Assembly: GCF_003675855.1 (NCBI RefSeq)
Contig: NZ_RCIH01000002.1
Coordinates: 319,654 to 383,653, forward strand
DNA length: 64,000 nt
Reading direction: 5' to 3'
Origin: Halostella salina
Lineage (GTDB): Archaea > Halobacteriota > Halobacteria > Halobacteriales > Natronoarchaeaceae
Shown: piece by piece, positions 25,709 through 33,724 of the stretch
Layout of the letters: every line of letters begins with the position of its first letter
Position numbering within the stretch: position 1 is the first letter of the stretch
Made by a program: the position numbers and the translations under genes
Notes under the pieces: model-generated
What the model saw: the letters and a program-made list of their open reading frames with translations, nothing else
What the model was told of the DNA's origin: nothing
Databases searched by the model: none

Positions 25709-26713
25709 CTACTCCAGCACCAGCACGTACCGGGTCAGCGACCGGTGGACGCGGCGCTCGAACGACGCCTCGATCTCCCAGCCGGCCTCGCGGGCGACAC
25801 CGGCCCACGAGCGGTCCGCGACCATCACGGCCCGCGGCGCGACCCGCCGGGCTTCGGCCAGCGCGCCGGCGACGAGGTCGTCGAGGTCGTGACTGGCGAT
25901 CTTCGACTGGCGACCGTACGGCGCGTCGAACACGACCCCGTCGACGGCGTCGTCGCGGAGCGGAAGCCGCGTCGCGTCGCCGCGGAGCACGGCGTACTCG
26001 CCGTCGGGGAGGAACTGGTCGAGGTTCTCACGGGTGCCCCGGACCATCCGTGCCTGCGCGTCGCTGCCGAGCACGCGTGCGCCGGCGAGTCCGGCCTCGA
26101 TGAGCACGCCGCCGGTGCCACACATCGGGTCCAGTATCGTGCGGCCCGGCGCGGCACCGGCGACGTTCGCCAGCGCCCGGGCGAGCAGTGGGTCCATGCT
26201 CCCGGGCTGGAAGAACGCCCGGTCGGTCGGCTTGCGGTCGCCGTAGTCCCGGCGGCTCTCGGCGACTTGCCATCCGAGCACGCAGCTATCGGCGGCCTCC
26301 GCGTCGGGGCTTCCGGACGGCTCCCCCCGGGCGAACAGCGCGCGCAGTTCGTGGTCGGGGTCGTCCAGGTCCACCGCGAAGCCGCGGTCGACGAGGACCC
26401 CGCCGAGTTCGCGTTCGACGGCCTGCGTGTCGACGCCCGAACTCCCGCGAACGTCGCGCGCCCGGACGGCGACGGTGCCCTCGCGGTCGAGCGACGCGGC
26501 CGAAAGCAGCGCGCGGGCGCTCGCCACGCTCGCGTCGGTCCGTCCGACGGCCTCGCTCGCGCGGTGCGTGTAGGCGAGCGTCCGGACGGCCTCGCGGTCG
26601 ACCGCCGACGCCGTCGCAAGACCGGGCGCGACGACGGTTACGTCGGCCGCGACGCTCTCGGCCTCGCGGGCGGCGAACGCGTCGTCCTCGCCGCCGAGTT
26701 CCAGCACGTACAC
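25709..26713 (-). CDS. trmG10: tRNA (guanine(10)-N2)-dimethyltransferase
   Basis: Methylates N2 of G10 in tRNA using S-adenosylmethionine. 334 residues. The N-terminal half is a THUMP-type RNA-binding region; the C-terminal half is the Rossmann methyltransferase with FFQPGSMDPLLARAL, SAM motif DPMCGTGGVLIEAGL (about 193-207) and catalytic DAPYG (about 267), the form of the N/D-PPY motif used by this family. Length and order match the archaeal Trm-G10 family. It is convergent with the RFC gene across a spacer with a T5 run at about 25602-25606. Confidence 0.9.
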   Translation of the reverse strand: MYVLELGGEDDAFAAREAESVAADVTVVAPGLATASAVDREAVRTLAYTHRASEAVGRTDASVASARALLSAASLDREGTVAVRARDVRGSSGVDTQAVERELGGVLVDRGFAVDLDDPDHELRALFARGEPSGSPDAEAADSCVLGWQVAESRRDYGDRKPTDRAFFQPGSMDPLLARALANVAGAAPGRTILDPMCGTGGVLIEAGLAGARVLGSDAQARMVRGTRENLDQFLPDGEYAVLRGDATRLPLRDDAVDGVVFDAPYGRQSKIASHDLDDLVAGALAEARRVAPRAVMVADRSWAGVAREAGWEIEASFERRVHRSLTRYVLVLE

Positions 26714-26824
26714 GCGAGAGCGTGCGAGCGGGGCGCAAATCAGCGTGTTGGTCCGGTGCCGTCGGGCCGAAACCCCCGTCTGCCGGTCTGTCTCGGCGGC
26801 AACCTGTCCGGAGACGGCACCAAC

Positions 26825-26835
26825 CTTTATAAACC
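26825..26835 (+). promoter_or_regulatory. TATA box of tbp
   Basis: CTTTATAAACC is centred about 30 bases before the ATG at 26861, implying a leader of only a few bases. Further AT-rich runs (CTTAAATACG, CTTTTAAG) follow and could give alternative starts. Confidence 0.6.
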
Positions 26836-26860
26836 TTAAATACGTCTTTTAAGTCGACTC

Positions 26861-27421
26861 ATGACTGATCCCAAGGAAACTATCAATATCGAAAACGTGG
26901 TGGCTTCGACGGGAATCGGGCAGGAACTGGATCTACAGAGCGTGGCGATGGACCTGGAGGGTGCCGACTACGACCCCGAGCAGTTCCCCGGTCTCGTCTA
27001 CCGCACGCAGGAGCCGAAATCGGCCGCGCTCATCTTCCGGTCGGGCAAGATCGTCTGTACCGGCGCGAAGTCCACCGACGACGTCCACGAGAGTCTACGG
27101 ATCGTCTTCGACAAGCTCCGCGAACTGGAGATCAACGTCAACGAGGACCCGGAGATCGTCGTCCAGAACATCGTCACCAGCGCGGACCTCGGCCGCAACC
27201 TGAACCTGAACGCGATCGCCATCGGCCTCGGCCTGGAGAACATCGAGTACGAGCCCGAGCAGTTCCCCGGCCTCGTCTACCGTCTCGACGAGCCGGAGGT
27301 CGTCGCGCTCCTGTTCGGCAGCGGGAAGCTCGTCATCACCGGCGGGAAAAAGCCCGAGGACGCCGAACACGCGGTCGACAAGATCGTCTCGCGGCTGGAG
27401 GACCTGGGCCTGCTGGAGTGA
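26861..27421 (+). CDS. tbp: TATA-box-binding protein
   Basis: General transcription factor that binds promoter TATA boxes and recruits TFB and RNA polymerase. 186 residues made of the two direct repeats of the TBP saddle: DLEGADYDPEQFPGLVYR with FRSGKIVCTGAKS (first) and LENIEYEPEQFPGLVYRL with FGSGKLVITGGKK (second). It starts NIENVVASTGIGQELDL. All features of a full-length haloarchaeal TBP are present. A TnpB-type element is inserted almost directly after the stop codon (27419-27421). Confidence 0.98.
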   Translation: MTDPKETINIENVVASTGIGQELDLQSVAMDLEGADYDPEQFPGLVYRTQEPKSAALIFRSGKIVCTGAKSTDDVHESLRIVFDKLRELEINVNEDPEIVVQNIVTSADLGRNLNLNAIAIGLGLENIEYEPEQFPGLVYRLDEPEVVALLFGSGKLVITGGKKPEDAEHAVDKIVSRLEDLGLLE

Positions 27422-27432
27422 ACTACCCCACC

Positions 27433-28659
27433 CTACTCGCTCACGGCTGACGCCGTTCGCTCCTTGAGGGTAGGGCTTCCTGCTTCCACGACGCGCTTTG
27501 CAGACACGGAGGTGTCCACAGGGAGCGCAGTCTCCACAGGCGCTAATTCGGAGTGTCCCACTCCTACATCTTCGAGACCGCGAGAAAGGATGTTCCACGC
27601 CGCATTCGCGTCCCTGTCCGCCTCGAACCCGCAAGCCGGACACGAGTGTTCGCGCACCCACAGCGGCTTGTCCGTCTTGACACCACAGGACGCACATTTC
27701 TTCGTCGTATCTTTCGCGTCAACCGCGACGAAGTGCGTCCCTTCGCGCTTGCACTTGTATTCGAGCATTCGTAGGAACGTCCCCCACGCCGCCCCTGCCC
27801 GGTTTCGAGAGTTGCCTGGGAGTTCGACCAACCCTTTCGCGTCGAGGTCTTCGACCGCTACGAGGTCGTATTCTCGGGCGTAGTAGTTCGAGAGTTTGTG
27901 TAGGAAGTCGCGGCGCTTGTTCTTCAACTCGGCGTGACGTTCGGCAACAACTCGGCGCTGTTCCTCCCAATTCGCAGAGCCGTGTTCCTTCCGAGAGAGG
28001 TCACGCTGTGCGCGTTCCAACCGCTCGCGCTCGTCAGACAGATCAAGCGACCCGACCGCCGTGCCGTCGGTGTCGTGGGCGTACTTGAGAATACCCACGT
28101 CGATACCGACGCACAGCTCGGGATTCTCGGGTTTCTTCGGTGGGTTGTTGGGGGTTTCGACGCCGAGGATGGCGTACCACTTGCCGGTGGGTTCGCGTTT
28201 GACGGTGACAGTCTTGATTTCGGCGTCGTCAGGTAGGTCGCGGTGGAAGGTGAGTGGAATTTCTCCGAGTTTCGAGAGCCACAATTTTGTCCGATCGCTC
28301 GTGTTCTTGAGCTTGAAACCGGATTGACTGTAGGTGAAACTGCGGTACTCGCCCGGTGCCTTCCAGTTGAGCGTGCCGACGCGATAGCCGTTCTCTTTGC
28401 GACCCCGGAGCGTCGAGAGGTTGTCGTACAACCGCTGAACGACTTTCTGAAGAACCTTCGAGTGAACACGTTTCAGGTCGTTCCACCACTCCTTGAGACT
28501 CGGAAGGAGTTTCTGCTCGGAGTATGCTGAGGTGTCGTCGGTGCGGTTGAGTCGGTGGAGGAAGTGGTTGTAGACCTGTCTACAGGTATCAACAGTCCAC
28601 GCTAACTGTTCTTCGAGAGCGTCGGACGGTCGAAGTCGATACCTGTAGTTGTAGTTCAT
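27433..28659 (-). CDS. tnpB: TnpB RNA-guided endonuclease of an IS1341-type element
   Basis: 408 residues. The N-terminal domain begins YNYRYRLRPSDALEEQLAWT. The split RuvC nuclease is complete: GIDVGILKYA (catalytic Asp), VAVEDLD (Glu) and ADRDANAAWNIL (Asp). The four-cysteine zinc finger CASCG ... CPACG lies between the last two. The stop codon is inside the right-end palindrome, as expected where the guide RNA overlaps the 3' end of tnpB. The gene looks intact. Its ATG directly abuts the stop of the small upstream gene. TnpB proteins cut the empty donor site and favour retention of the element. Confidence 0.93.
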   Translation of the reverse strand: MNYNYRYRLRPSDALEEQLAWTVDTCRQVYNHFLHRLNRTDDTSAYSEQKLLPSLKEWWNDLKRVHSKVLQKVVQRLYDNLSTLRGRKENGYRVGTLNWKAPGEYRSFTYSQSGFKLKNTSDRTKLWLSKLGEIPLTFHRDLPDDAEIKTVTVKREPTGKWYAILGVETPNNPPKKPENPELCVGIDVGILKYAHDTDGTAVGSLDLSDERERLERAQRDLSRKEHGSANWEEQRRVVAERHAELKNKRRDFLHKLSNYYAREYDLVAVEDLDAKGLVELPGNSRNRAGAAWGTFLRMLEYKCKREGTHFVAVDAKDTTKKCASCGVKTDKPLWVREHSCPACGFEADRDANAAWNILSRGLEDVGVGHSELAPVETALPVDTSVSAKRVVEAGSPTLKERTASAVSE

Positions 28660-28779
28660 CTACGAGCGTTCTTCGATGAGTTCGTCAAGTTTCCCGCGAA
28701 CGAACGACGAGAGGTTGAGGTGATTCTCCTCGACCCACTCGGCTTGGTCTTCGCGGATGGTGATATTCTTCCGTCTCAC
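28660..28779 (-). CDS. 39-residue ribbon-helix-helix-like protein next to tnpB
   Basis: GTG start, MRRKNITIREDQAEWVEENH, then LNLSSFVRGKLDELIEERS. A strand followed by two helices with the S-S-F-V-R-x-K-L turn fits the RHH/CopG fold. The stop touches the tnpB ATG, so the pair is translationally coupled. A reverse-strand TATA (ACTATATGTATAATG, about 28796-28810) sits about 24 bases upstream of the GTG. The frame is open further upstream but crosses the promoter, so the GTG is preferred. Possibly a repressor of the element; this role is inferred. Confidence 0.7.
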   Translation of the reverse strand: MRRKNITIREDQAEWVEENHLNLSSFVRGKLDELIEERS

Positions 28780-28977
28780 GACATGAGCATCATGCGCATT
28801 ATACATATAGTTATTGCGATTGCATGGGCCTGTGTGCTGAGCGTCGAACGTGTTTGATACTCGTGCAGCGCTGTATCCCCTACTCACTCGCTCTGCTCGT
28901 TCGTTGAGGAAGGGGTCTTAGCACCTCAATTCAGGTAAAACCGGCACGTACAACCCGGCCGCGTCCGAACCCCCGCC

Positions 28978-29349
28978 ATGGCACTCGTCGCGCAGCTGGA
29001 CCCAGCTGGCGGTACACCGATTGCTTATGTTGGGACGTTTCTGGCGTTTTGGATAGGTTACTCTCTCACCGCGCATATCGCTGCACGATACGTATTGGGT
29101 GACGTATCTGTGCGCCGGGCGTTACTGGTCGGTCCAGTTCCTGCTGCAGCGTCGATTCTGCTACAGCAGTACGGGCCTGCGATCTCAATCGCCGTCACGC
29201 TGTTCGGAGATTACCTCGCTATCCAAAGTGTCTACCGTCTGAACTATCGACTTGCAGGATTAGTTGCGATCGTTCACTACACCGTCACCGTAATTCTCGG
29301 TATCACGCTCGCTAACCTCATCGGATTACTGTCGACCGCGCCGACGTAG
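28978..29349 (+). CDS. Membrane protein of unknown function
   Basis: 123 residues with about four hydrophobic segments: 18-38 (YVGTFLAFWIGYSLTAHIAA), 48-63, 66-84 and 92-116 (LVAIVHYTVTVILGITLANL). There is one charged loop (RYVLGDVSVRRALL). Codon usage is less GC-rich than in neighbouring genes, which may reflect transfer together with the adjacent mobile element. A T6 tract follows the stop. I recognise only a haloarchaeal membrane DUF; no function can be given. Confidence 0.75.
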   Translation: MALVAQLDPAGGTPIAYVGTFLAFWIGYSLTAHIAARYVLGDVSVRRALLVGPVPAAASILLQQYGPAISIAVTLFGDYLAIQSVYRLNYRLAGLVAIVHYTVTVILGITLANLIGLLSTAPT

Positions 29350-29353
29350 CTGG

Positions 29354-29359
29354 TTTTTT
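29354..29359 (+). terminator. T6 terminator after the membrane protein gene
   Basis: TTTTTT starts five bases after the stop codon at 29347-29349; archaeal RNA polymerase terminates at such tracts. Confidence 0.5.
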
Positions 29360-29383
29360 CTCCCGCCTGTGCGGAGGCATCGT

Positions 29384-29707
29384 ATGGACCAGTCGCAGCG
29401 GACGCGGATCGCGCGAGGGGGGCTGTCGCTCGTGGTCGCGGGCGTGCTGATAGCGGTGGTCGCCGCGCTCGGCCTCAGCGCGTCGACCGAGGTGCTCGCC
29501 GCGCTGGTGGTCGGCGGCGTCGGACTCGCGGTCGCGGGGTACGCCGGCGACCGGCCGGCGCTCGCGGCGGTGTGGCCAGCACCGCTGTTTGCCGCCGCCG
29601 GGCTGTATCTCTTCGCCGCGGACGGCCGGACCGCGCTGTTCGTGGAGGCGCTCCTGTTCGTCGTCGTCGGCGTCGCACAGCTGATCTTCTCGCAGGTCTG
29701 GGACTGA
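29384..29707 (+). CDS. Small membrane protein of unknown function
   Basis: 107 residues from the ATG at 29384. Four hydrophobic segments cover most of the chain (LSLVVAGVLIAVVAALGL, VLAALVVGGVGLAVAGYA, LAAVWPAPLFAAAGLYLF, LFVEALLFVVVGVAQLIF). There are no motifs. It returns to the high-GC codon use of the core chromosome. Convergent with hisG. Function unknown. Confidence 0.7.
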   Translation: MDQSQRTRIARGGLSLVVAGVLIAVVAALGLSASTEVLAALVVGGVGLAVAGYAGDRPALAAVWPAPLFAAAGLYLFAADGRTALFVEALLFVVVGVAQLIFSQVWD

Positions 29708-29735
29708 GCGCTCCCCGACGCCGCCCGCGAGCGCA

Positions 29736-30593
29736 TCACTCGACGAGCCGCTCGATCTCGGTGACGAGGATGTCGCTCGCGCCCTCCCGCTTGACCTCGG
29801 TGATCGTCTCGAACACGTCGCGCTCGTCGACGACCGCGTGGACCGCGACCTTGCCGTTCCCGTCGTCGTCGGCGATGTCCATCACCGTCGGGCCGCCCAT
29901 CCCCGGGATCACGTCGCGGACGGCGTCGAGGCTCTCCTGCGGGACGTTCATCATCAGGTAACGCTTCCCGTCGGCCGACAGCACGGATTCGAGCGCCGTC
30001 TCGACCTGCTGTGCTTTCGGGTCGTCGACGGCGTCATCACGGGCGAACAGGTAGACGGAGCTCTGGAGCACCTCGTCGATGATACCGAGGTTGTTCACGC
30101 GCAGGGTGGTGCCGGTGGAGGTGATGTCGATGATGGCGTCGGCCATGTCGACGTGGGGCGTGAGTTCGGTCGCGCCCGTCACCTCGACGATGTCGGGCGA
30201 GACGCCCGTCTCGGCGAAGTAGTTCCGCGCGACGTTGGGGAACTCGGTGGCGACTTTCCCGTCGGCGAGATCCGCGACGGACTCGACCGGGCCGTCGTTG
30301 GGTGCGGCGAGGACGAGCCGACAGCGCCCGAATTCGAGGTCGAGGCGCTCGACGACGTTGCCGGGTTCAGCCTCCCGGACCTGGTCGAGCCCGGTGATGC
30401 CGAGGTCGGCCGCGCCGTCGCTGACGTACTCCGGGATGTCTGCGGCGCGGGCAAAGAGGAGCGTCACGTCGGGGTCGACGGTGTCGGCGTACAGCTTCCG
30501 GTCGGCCCCGTCGACGACGTGGAGCCCGGCGCGTTCGAGCAACTCGATCGCCGGCTCGTGCAGTCGCCCCTTGTTGGGCACGGCAATGCGCAT
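29736..30593 (-). CDS. hisG: ATP phosphoribosyltransferase (long form)
   Basis: First enzyme of histidine synthesis: ATP plus PRPP gives phosphoribosyl-ATP. The 285 residues begin [19 protein letters not shown], with [15 protein letters not shown] and the PRPP-binding loop [20 protein letters not shown] (about 152-171). The C-terminal regulatory domain (from about 205, ending [11 protein letters not shown]) marks the long, self-contained HisG-L type that is feedback-inhibited by histidine and needs no HisZ. No other his gene is adjacent. Confidence 0.96.
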   Translation of the reverse strand: MRIAVPNKGRLHEPAIELLERAGLHVVDGADRKLYADTVDPDVTLLFARAADIPEYVSDGAADLGITGLDQVREAEPGNVVERLDLEFGRCRLVLAAPNDGPVESVADLADGKVATEFPNVARNYFAETGVSPDIVEVTGATELTPHVDMADAIIDITSTGTTLRVNNLGIIDEVLQSSVYLFARDDAVDDPKAQQVETALESVLSADGKRYLMMNVPQESLDAVRDVIPGMGGPTVMDIADDDGNGKVAVHAVVDERDVFETITEVKREGASDILVTEIERLVE

Positions 30594-30635
30594 ACGCGGC
30601 GTTGGACCGCCCGGGGCAACTACCTTTCCCTCCGG

Positions 30636-31214
30636 CTACCCGTACAGCGCCTCGACCAGCGGGAAGGTGACGTGGATCTCGATGACGGCGGCGACTGCGA
30701 GCGCGATCCACGCGGCGGCGACGAAGCCGAGGGTCCGCCGCCACTCCGCACGGGTCTGGACGCTGTCGCGGCGGCCGGCCACGCGGAGCGCGGTCCGGGC
30801 GACGACCCGGAACGCCACGGCGCTGGCGACGAACAGCGCCGGGAGTTCGAGCACGCCGTGCGGGGCGATGGCGAGGAGGACGAAGCCGAGGCCCTGTTGG
30901 CCCCCCGCTATCGCCCCGACGTAGCCGACCAGGACGCCGTTGACGACGAGGCCGAACGCGGTGAGAAGGCCGAGCGTGAGCGCACCGAGCAGCATGATTG
31001 CGAAGGCCCGCGTGTTGTTGGCGAGCAGGGACAGGACGGTCAGCTCGCCGGGGATCACGCCGCGGATCTCGGAGAACCCGAGTTCGGCGAGCAGGTCGAC
31101 GTCTTGGACGACGAGCCCCACGCCGCCGAGCGTCCCGACGAGGAAGACGCCGAGCGAGAACAGGAGGTACCGCCGGTGTTCGCGGGCGGCGAGGGCGAGC
31201 CACTGGAGGTCCAT
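30636..31214 (-). CDS. SpoIIM/DUF95-family membrane protein
   Basis: 192 residues from the ATG at 31214. It has several membrane segments and the family's typical motifs: LLANNTRAFAIMLLGALTLG (about 64-83), GVLVGYVGAIAGGQQG and IAPHGVLELPALFVASA (about 113-129). SpoIIM relatives occur widely in non-sporulating archaea, where the role is unknown; the name does not imply sporulation. It sits 42 bases upstream of hisG on the same strand and may be cotranscribed. Confidence 0.88.
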   Translation of the reverse strand: MDLQWLALAAREHRRYLLFSLGVFLVGTLGGVGLVVQDVDLLAELGFSEIRGVIPGELTVLSLLANNTRAFAIMLLGALTLGLLTAFGLVVNGVLVGYVGAIAGGQQGLGFVLLAIAPHGVLELPALFVASAVAFRVVARTALRVAGRRDSVQTRAEWRRTLGFVAAAWIALAVAAVIEIHVTFPLVEALYG

Positions 31215-31296
31215 ACGAACGGGTCGGCCGCCGGAGAGATAAAGCCGCCCGCTCCGTCCCGGTAGATTGACGCCGCGGGCGGGCCACGGTCCGGCC

Positions 31297-32595
31297 ATGA
31301 CGACGATGCTCGTCGAGGGCGGGCGGGTGCTCCGCCCGGACATGACGGTAGCGCGCGCCGACGTGCTGGTCGACCGCGACGCCGGCGAGATACGCGCGGT
31401 CGGCGGGGACGTCGACGCCGACCCGGACGAACGGCTGGACGCGAGCGGCGGCCTCGTGATCCCGGGGCTTGTCAACGCCCACACGCACGTCGCGATGACG
31501 CTCCTGCGTGGCTACGCCGACGACAAGCCGCTGGACGCGTGGCTCCGCGAGGACGTGTGGCCGGTGGAGGGTGCGATGACCGCCGACGACGTGCGGGCCG
31601 GCGCGGAACTCGGGCTGGTCGAGATGATCAAGTCCGGAACGACGGCGTTCGCGGACATGTACTTTGACGTGGGGGAGGTCGTTGACGCCGTCGCCGACGC
31701 TGGCGTGCGCGCTCGCGTCGGGCACGGCGTCGTCACGGTCGCGAAGGACGAGGACGCCGGCCGTGCGGACTTCGAGGAGAGCCTCCGGGTCGCCCGGGAG
31801 TACGACGGCGCGGCCGATGGCCGCGTTGCGACGGCGGTGATGCCCCACAGCCTCACGACGGTCGGCGACGAGTTCCTTCGCGAGTACGTCGCCGAGGCCC
31901 GCGAGGCGGGCGTCCCGCTCCACTACCACGCCAACGAGACGGTCGACGAGGTCGACCCCATCGTCTCCGAGCGCGGGGAGCGCCCGCTCGAATACGCCGC
32001 CGATCGGGACATGCTCGGCGCGGACGACTTCGTGGCCCACGGCGTCCACGTCGACGGGACGGAGATCGACCTGCTGGCCGAGCGTGGAACCGCCGTCGTC
32101 CACTGCCCCGCGTCGAACATGAAACTGGCAAGCGGGATGGCCCCGGTCCAGCGCCTGCGCGAGGCGGGCGTCACGGTCGCGCTCGGGACGGACGGCGCGG
32201 CGTCGAACAACGACCTCGACCTGTTCGACGAACTGCGCGACGCCGCGATGCTCGGCAAACTGGCGGCCGACGACGCGAGCGCCGTGCCCGCCGAGGCGGC
32301 TGTCGAGATGGCGACCGCCGGCGGCGCGTCGGCACTCGGTATCGACGCCGGTCGGATCGAACCCGGAGCGAGGGCGGACCTCGCGGTGGTCGACCTCGAG
32401 GCGGTGCACCTGACACCGCAGCACGACCCCGTGAGCCACCTCGCGTACGCCGCCCGCGGGAGCGACGTGCGCCACACGGTCTGCGACGGCGCGGTGCTGA
32501 TGCGGGACCGCGAGGTCCTGACGCTGGACGAGGACGCGGTCCGGGAGCGCGCGGAGCGCCGGGCGCGGGACCTGGTCGAGCGCGCGGAGGGGTAG
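31297..32595 (+). CDS. Amidohydrolase, 5'-methylthioadenosine/S-adenosylhomocysteine deaminase type
   Basis: 432 residues from the ATG at 31297. Metal ligands of the amidohydrolase barrel are all visible: VNAHTHVAMTLLRG (HxH, about 61-63), LHYHANE (about 211), AHGVHVDG (about 247) and LGTDGAASNNDLD (catalytic Asp, about 298). The GFADMYFD-like segment (TTAFADMYFD) and overall length match the MtaD/DadD family, which deaminates the adenine of SAH, MTA or 5'-deoxyadenosine. S-adenosylhomocysteinase is encoded 5.6 kb downstream, so both may act on SAH pools. Substrate choice is not decidable here. Confidence 0.88.
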   Translation: MTTMLVEGGRVLRPDMTVARADVLVDRDAGEIRAVGGDVDADPDERLDASGGLVIPGLVNAHTHVAMTLLRGYADDKPLDAWLREDVWPVEGAMTADDVRAGAELGLVEMIKSGTTAFADMYFDVGEVVDAVADAGVRARVGHGVVTVAKDEDAGRADFEESLRVAREYDGAADGRVATAVMPHSLTTVGDEFLREYVAEAREAGVPLHYHANETVDEVDPIVSERGERPLEYAADRDMLGADDFVAHGVHVDGTEIDLLAERGTAVVHCPASNMKLASGMAPVQRLREAGVTVALGTDGAASNNDLDLFDELRDAAMLGKLAADDASAVPAEAAVEMATAGGASALGIDAGRIEPGARADLAVVDLEAVHLTPQHDPVSHLAYAARGSDVRHTVCDGAVLMRDREVLTLDEDAVRERAERRARDLVERAEG

Positions 32596-32597
32596 CG

Positions 32598-33560
32598 TTA
32601 GCCGTCGACGCGCGGGTCCAGCGACAGGTGCGCCAGGTCCTGAATCAGACTGCCGACGATGCCGGCCGTGGCGGTGACGATCGCGATCCCGATCACCAGC
32701 GGGATGTCCCGGTCGTGGATCGCCTGCAGGCCGACCCGCCCGATCCCCTGGATCGGGAGTATCTGCTCCAGCACGAACACGTTCACGACGAGGACGCCGA
32801 GCAGTTCGACGAAAAACAGCGAGAACAGCGGGAGCGCGGCGTTTCGCAGCACGTGGCGGGCGACGCGGCGGTTCGACGCGCCCTTCGCGCGGACCAGTTT
32901 CACGAAGTCGGTGTTGACGTACTCGCTGGACTCTGCGCGGGCGTAGCGTAGCTGGCCGGCGATGAGGCTGGTCCCGAGGACGGCCGCCGGCAGGACGACC
33001 GTCTTGAAGTTCGGGATCGCCGCGATGAGGTCGGGGACGTGTTCGGCCCCGACGAGCGGGATGACGATCACCCACCAGACGTTCGGGACGCCGTAGCTCA
33101 CCGAGAACGCCGCGGTCGAGAGCCGTTCGGTCAGGCTCCCGTCGTTCATCGCCGAGAACACGCCGAGCCCGACGCCGCCGATGACCGCAAACGCTATCGC
33201 CGGCACGACGTACGCGAGCGTCGCCGGCAGCGTGCGCGAAAGCACCTCGGTTACCGGCGCGTTCTGGCTGTACGACTCCCCCCAGTCCAGCGTCGCGATG
33301 CCGACGACCCACCGGAGGTAGCGCTCGTGAATCGGGTCGTCGAGGTTGCGCGACTCCCGGTACTCCCGGATCGCTTCCTCGACGATGGCTTTCCGTTCAT
33401 CGCGGGGTTCGTCGACGGCGGACATCGCGGCCCCGTGGGCGACGAGGCCCTCGTTGGGGTCCTCGGTCAGCGCGACGAAGGCGAACGTGACCGAGACGAC
33501 CAGATACAGTGCGAACACCGCGAACAGCACCCGCTTCGTGACGTGCTTCCAGGGCGGCAT
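32598..33560 (-). CDS. Dipeptide-type ABC transporter permease (DppB-like)
   Basis: 320 residues from the ATG at 33560 (MPPWKHVTKRVLFAVFALYL). Six membrane segments follow. The large external loop typical of DppB carries GESYSQNAPVTEVLSRTLP, and the EAA loop reads RYARAESSEYVNTDFVKLVRAKGASNRRV. It pairs with the DppC-type permease encoded divergently. The gene ends two bases from the stop of the convergent deaminase gene. Splitting dppB from dppCDF is unusual, since these genes normally form one operon. Substrate (peptide or nickel) unknown. Confidence 0.9.
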   Translation of the reverse strand: MPPWKHVTKRVLFAVFALYLVVSVTFAFVALTEDPNEGLVAHGAAMSAVDEPRDERKAIVEEAIREYRESRNLDDPIHERYLRWVVGIATLDWGESYSQNAPVTEVLSRTLPATLAYVVPAIAFAVIGGVGLGVFSAMNDGSLTERLSTAAFSVSYGVPNVWWVIVIPLVGAEHVPDLIAAIPNFKTVVLPAAVLGTSLIAGQLRYARAESSEYVNTDFVKLVRAKGASNRRVARHVLRNAALPLFSLFFVELLGVLVVNVFVLEQILPIQGIGRVGLQAIHDRDIPLVIGIAIVTATAGIVGSLIQDLAHLSLDPRVDG

Positions 33561-33609
33561 GGTGGAGGGTTGCCTCGAAGGTGACGGGACGATCATAAAA
33601 ATTTAATGA

Positions 33610-33634
33610 ACGTTGTCGACACATGTGGCAACGT
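33610..33634. promoter_or_regulatory. Dyad in the divergent promoter of the Dpp transporter
   Basis: ACGTTG (33610-33615) and CAACGT (33629-33634) form inverted arms 13 bases apart, between the divergent starts at 33560 and 33725. A reverse-strand TATA-like TTAAATTTTTA (about 33595-33605) lies just beside it. It could be an operator controlling both halves of the transporter. Confidence 0.45.
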
Positions 33635-33724
33635 ACCACTGCGGTCCCCGCGGTGATCGCCCAACAATGACCCTCTGCTCTCCCGAGCGGTCACCTCCGC
33701 TCACCGAACGAGGTGTACAGCGAC

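Larger units (their letters stand above)
27422..28925 (-). mobile_element. IS200/IS605-family element carrying tnpB but no tnpA (IS1341-type)
   Basis: Contains tnpB and a small ribbon-helix-helix gene on the reverse strand. The two ends carry related imperfect palindromes: right end about 27427-27476 (CCCTACTCGCTCACGG ... GTTCGCTCCTTGAGGGTAGG) and left end about 28870-28918 (CCCCTACTCACTCGCTC ... GTTCGTTGAGGAAGGGG). These fit the subterminal hairpins recognised by TnpA transposases of this family. No TnpA gene is present, so movement would need one in trans. Boundaries are approximate to a few bases. Confidence 0.75.
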
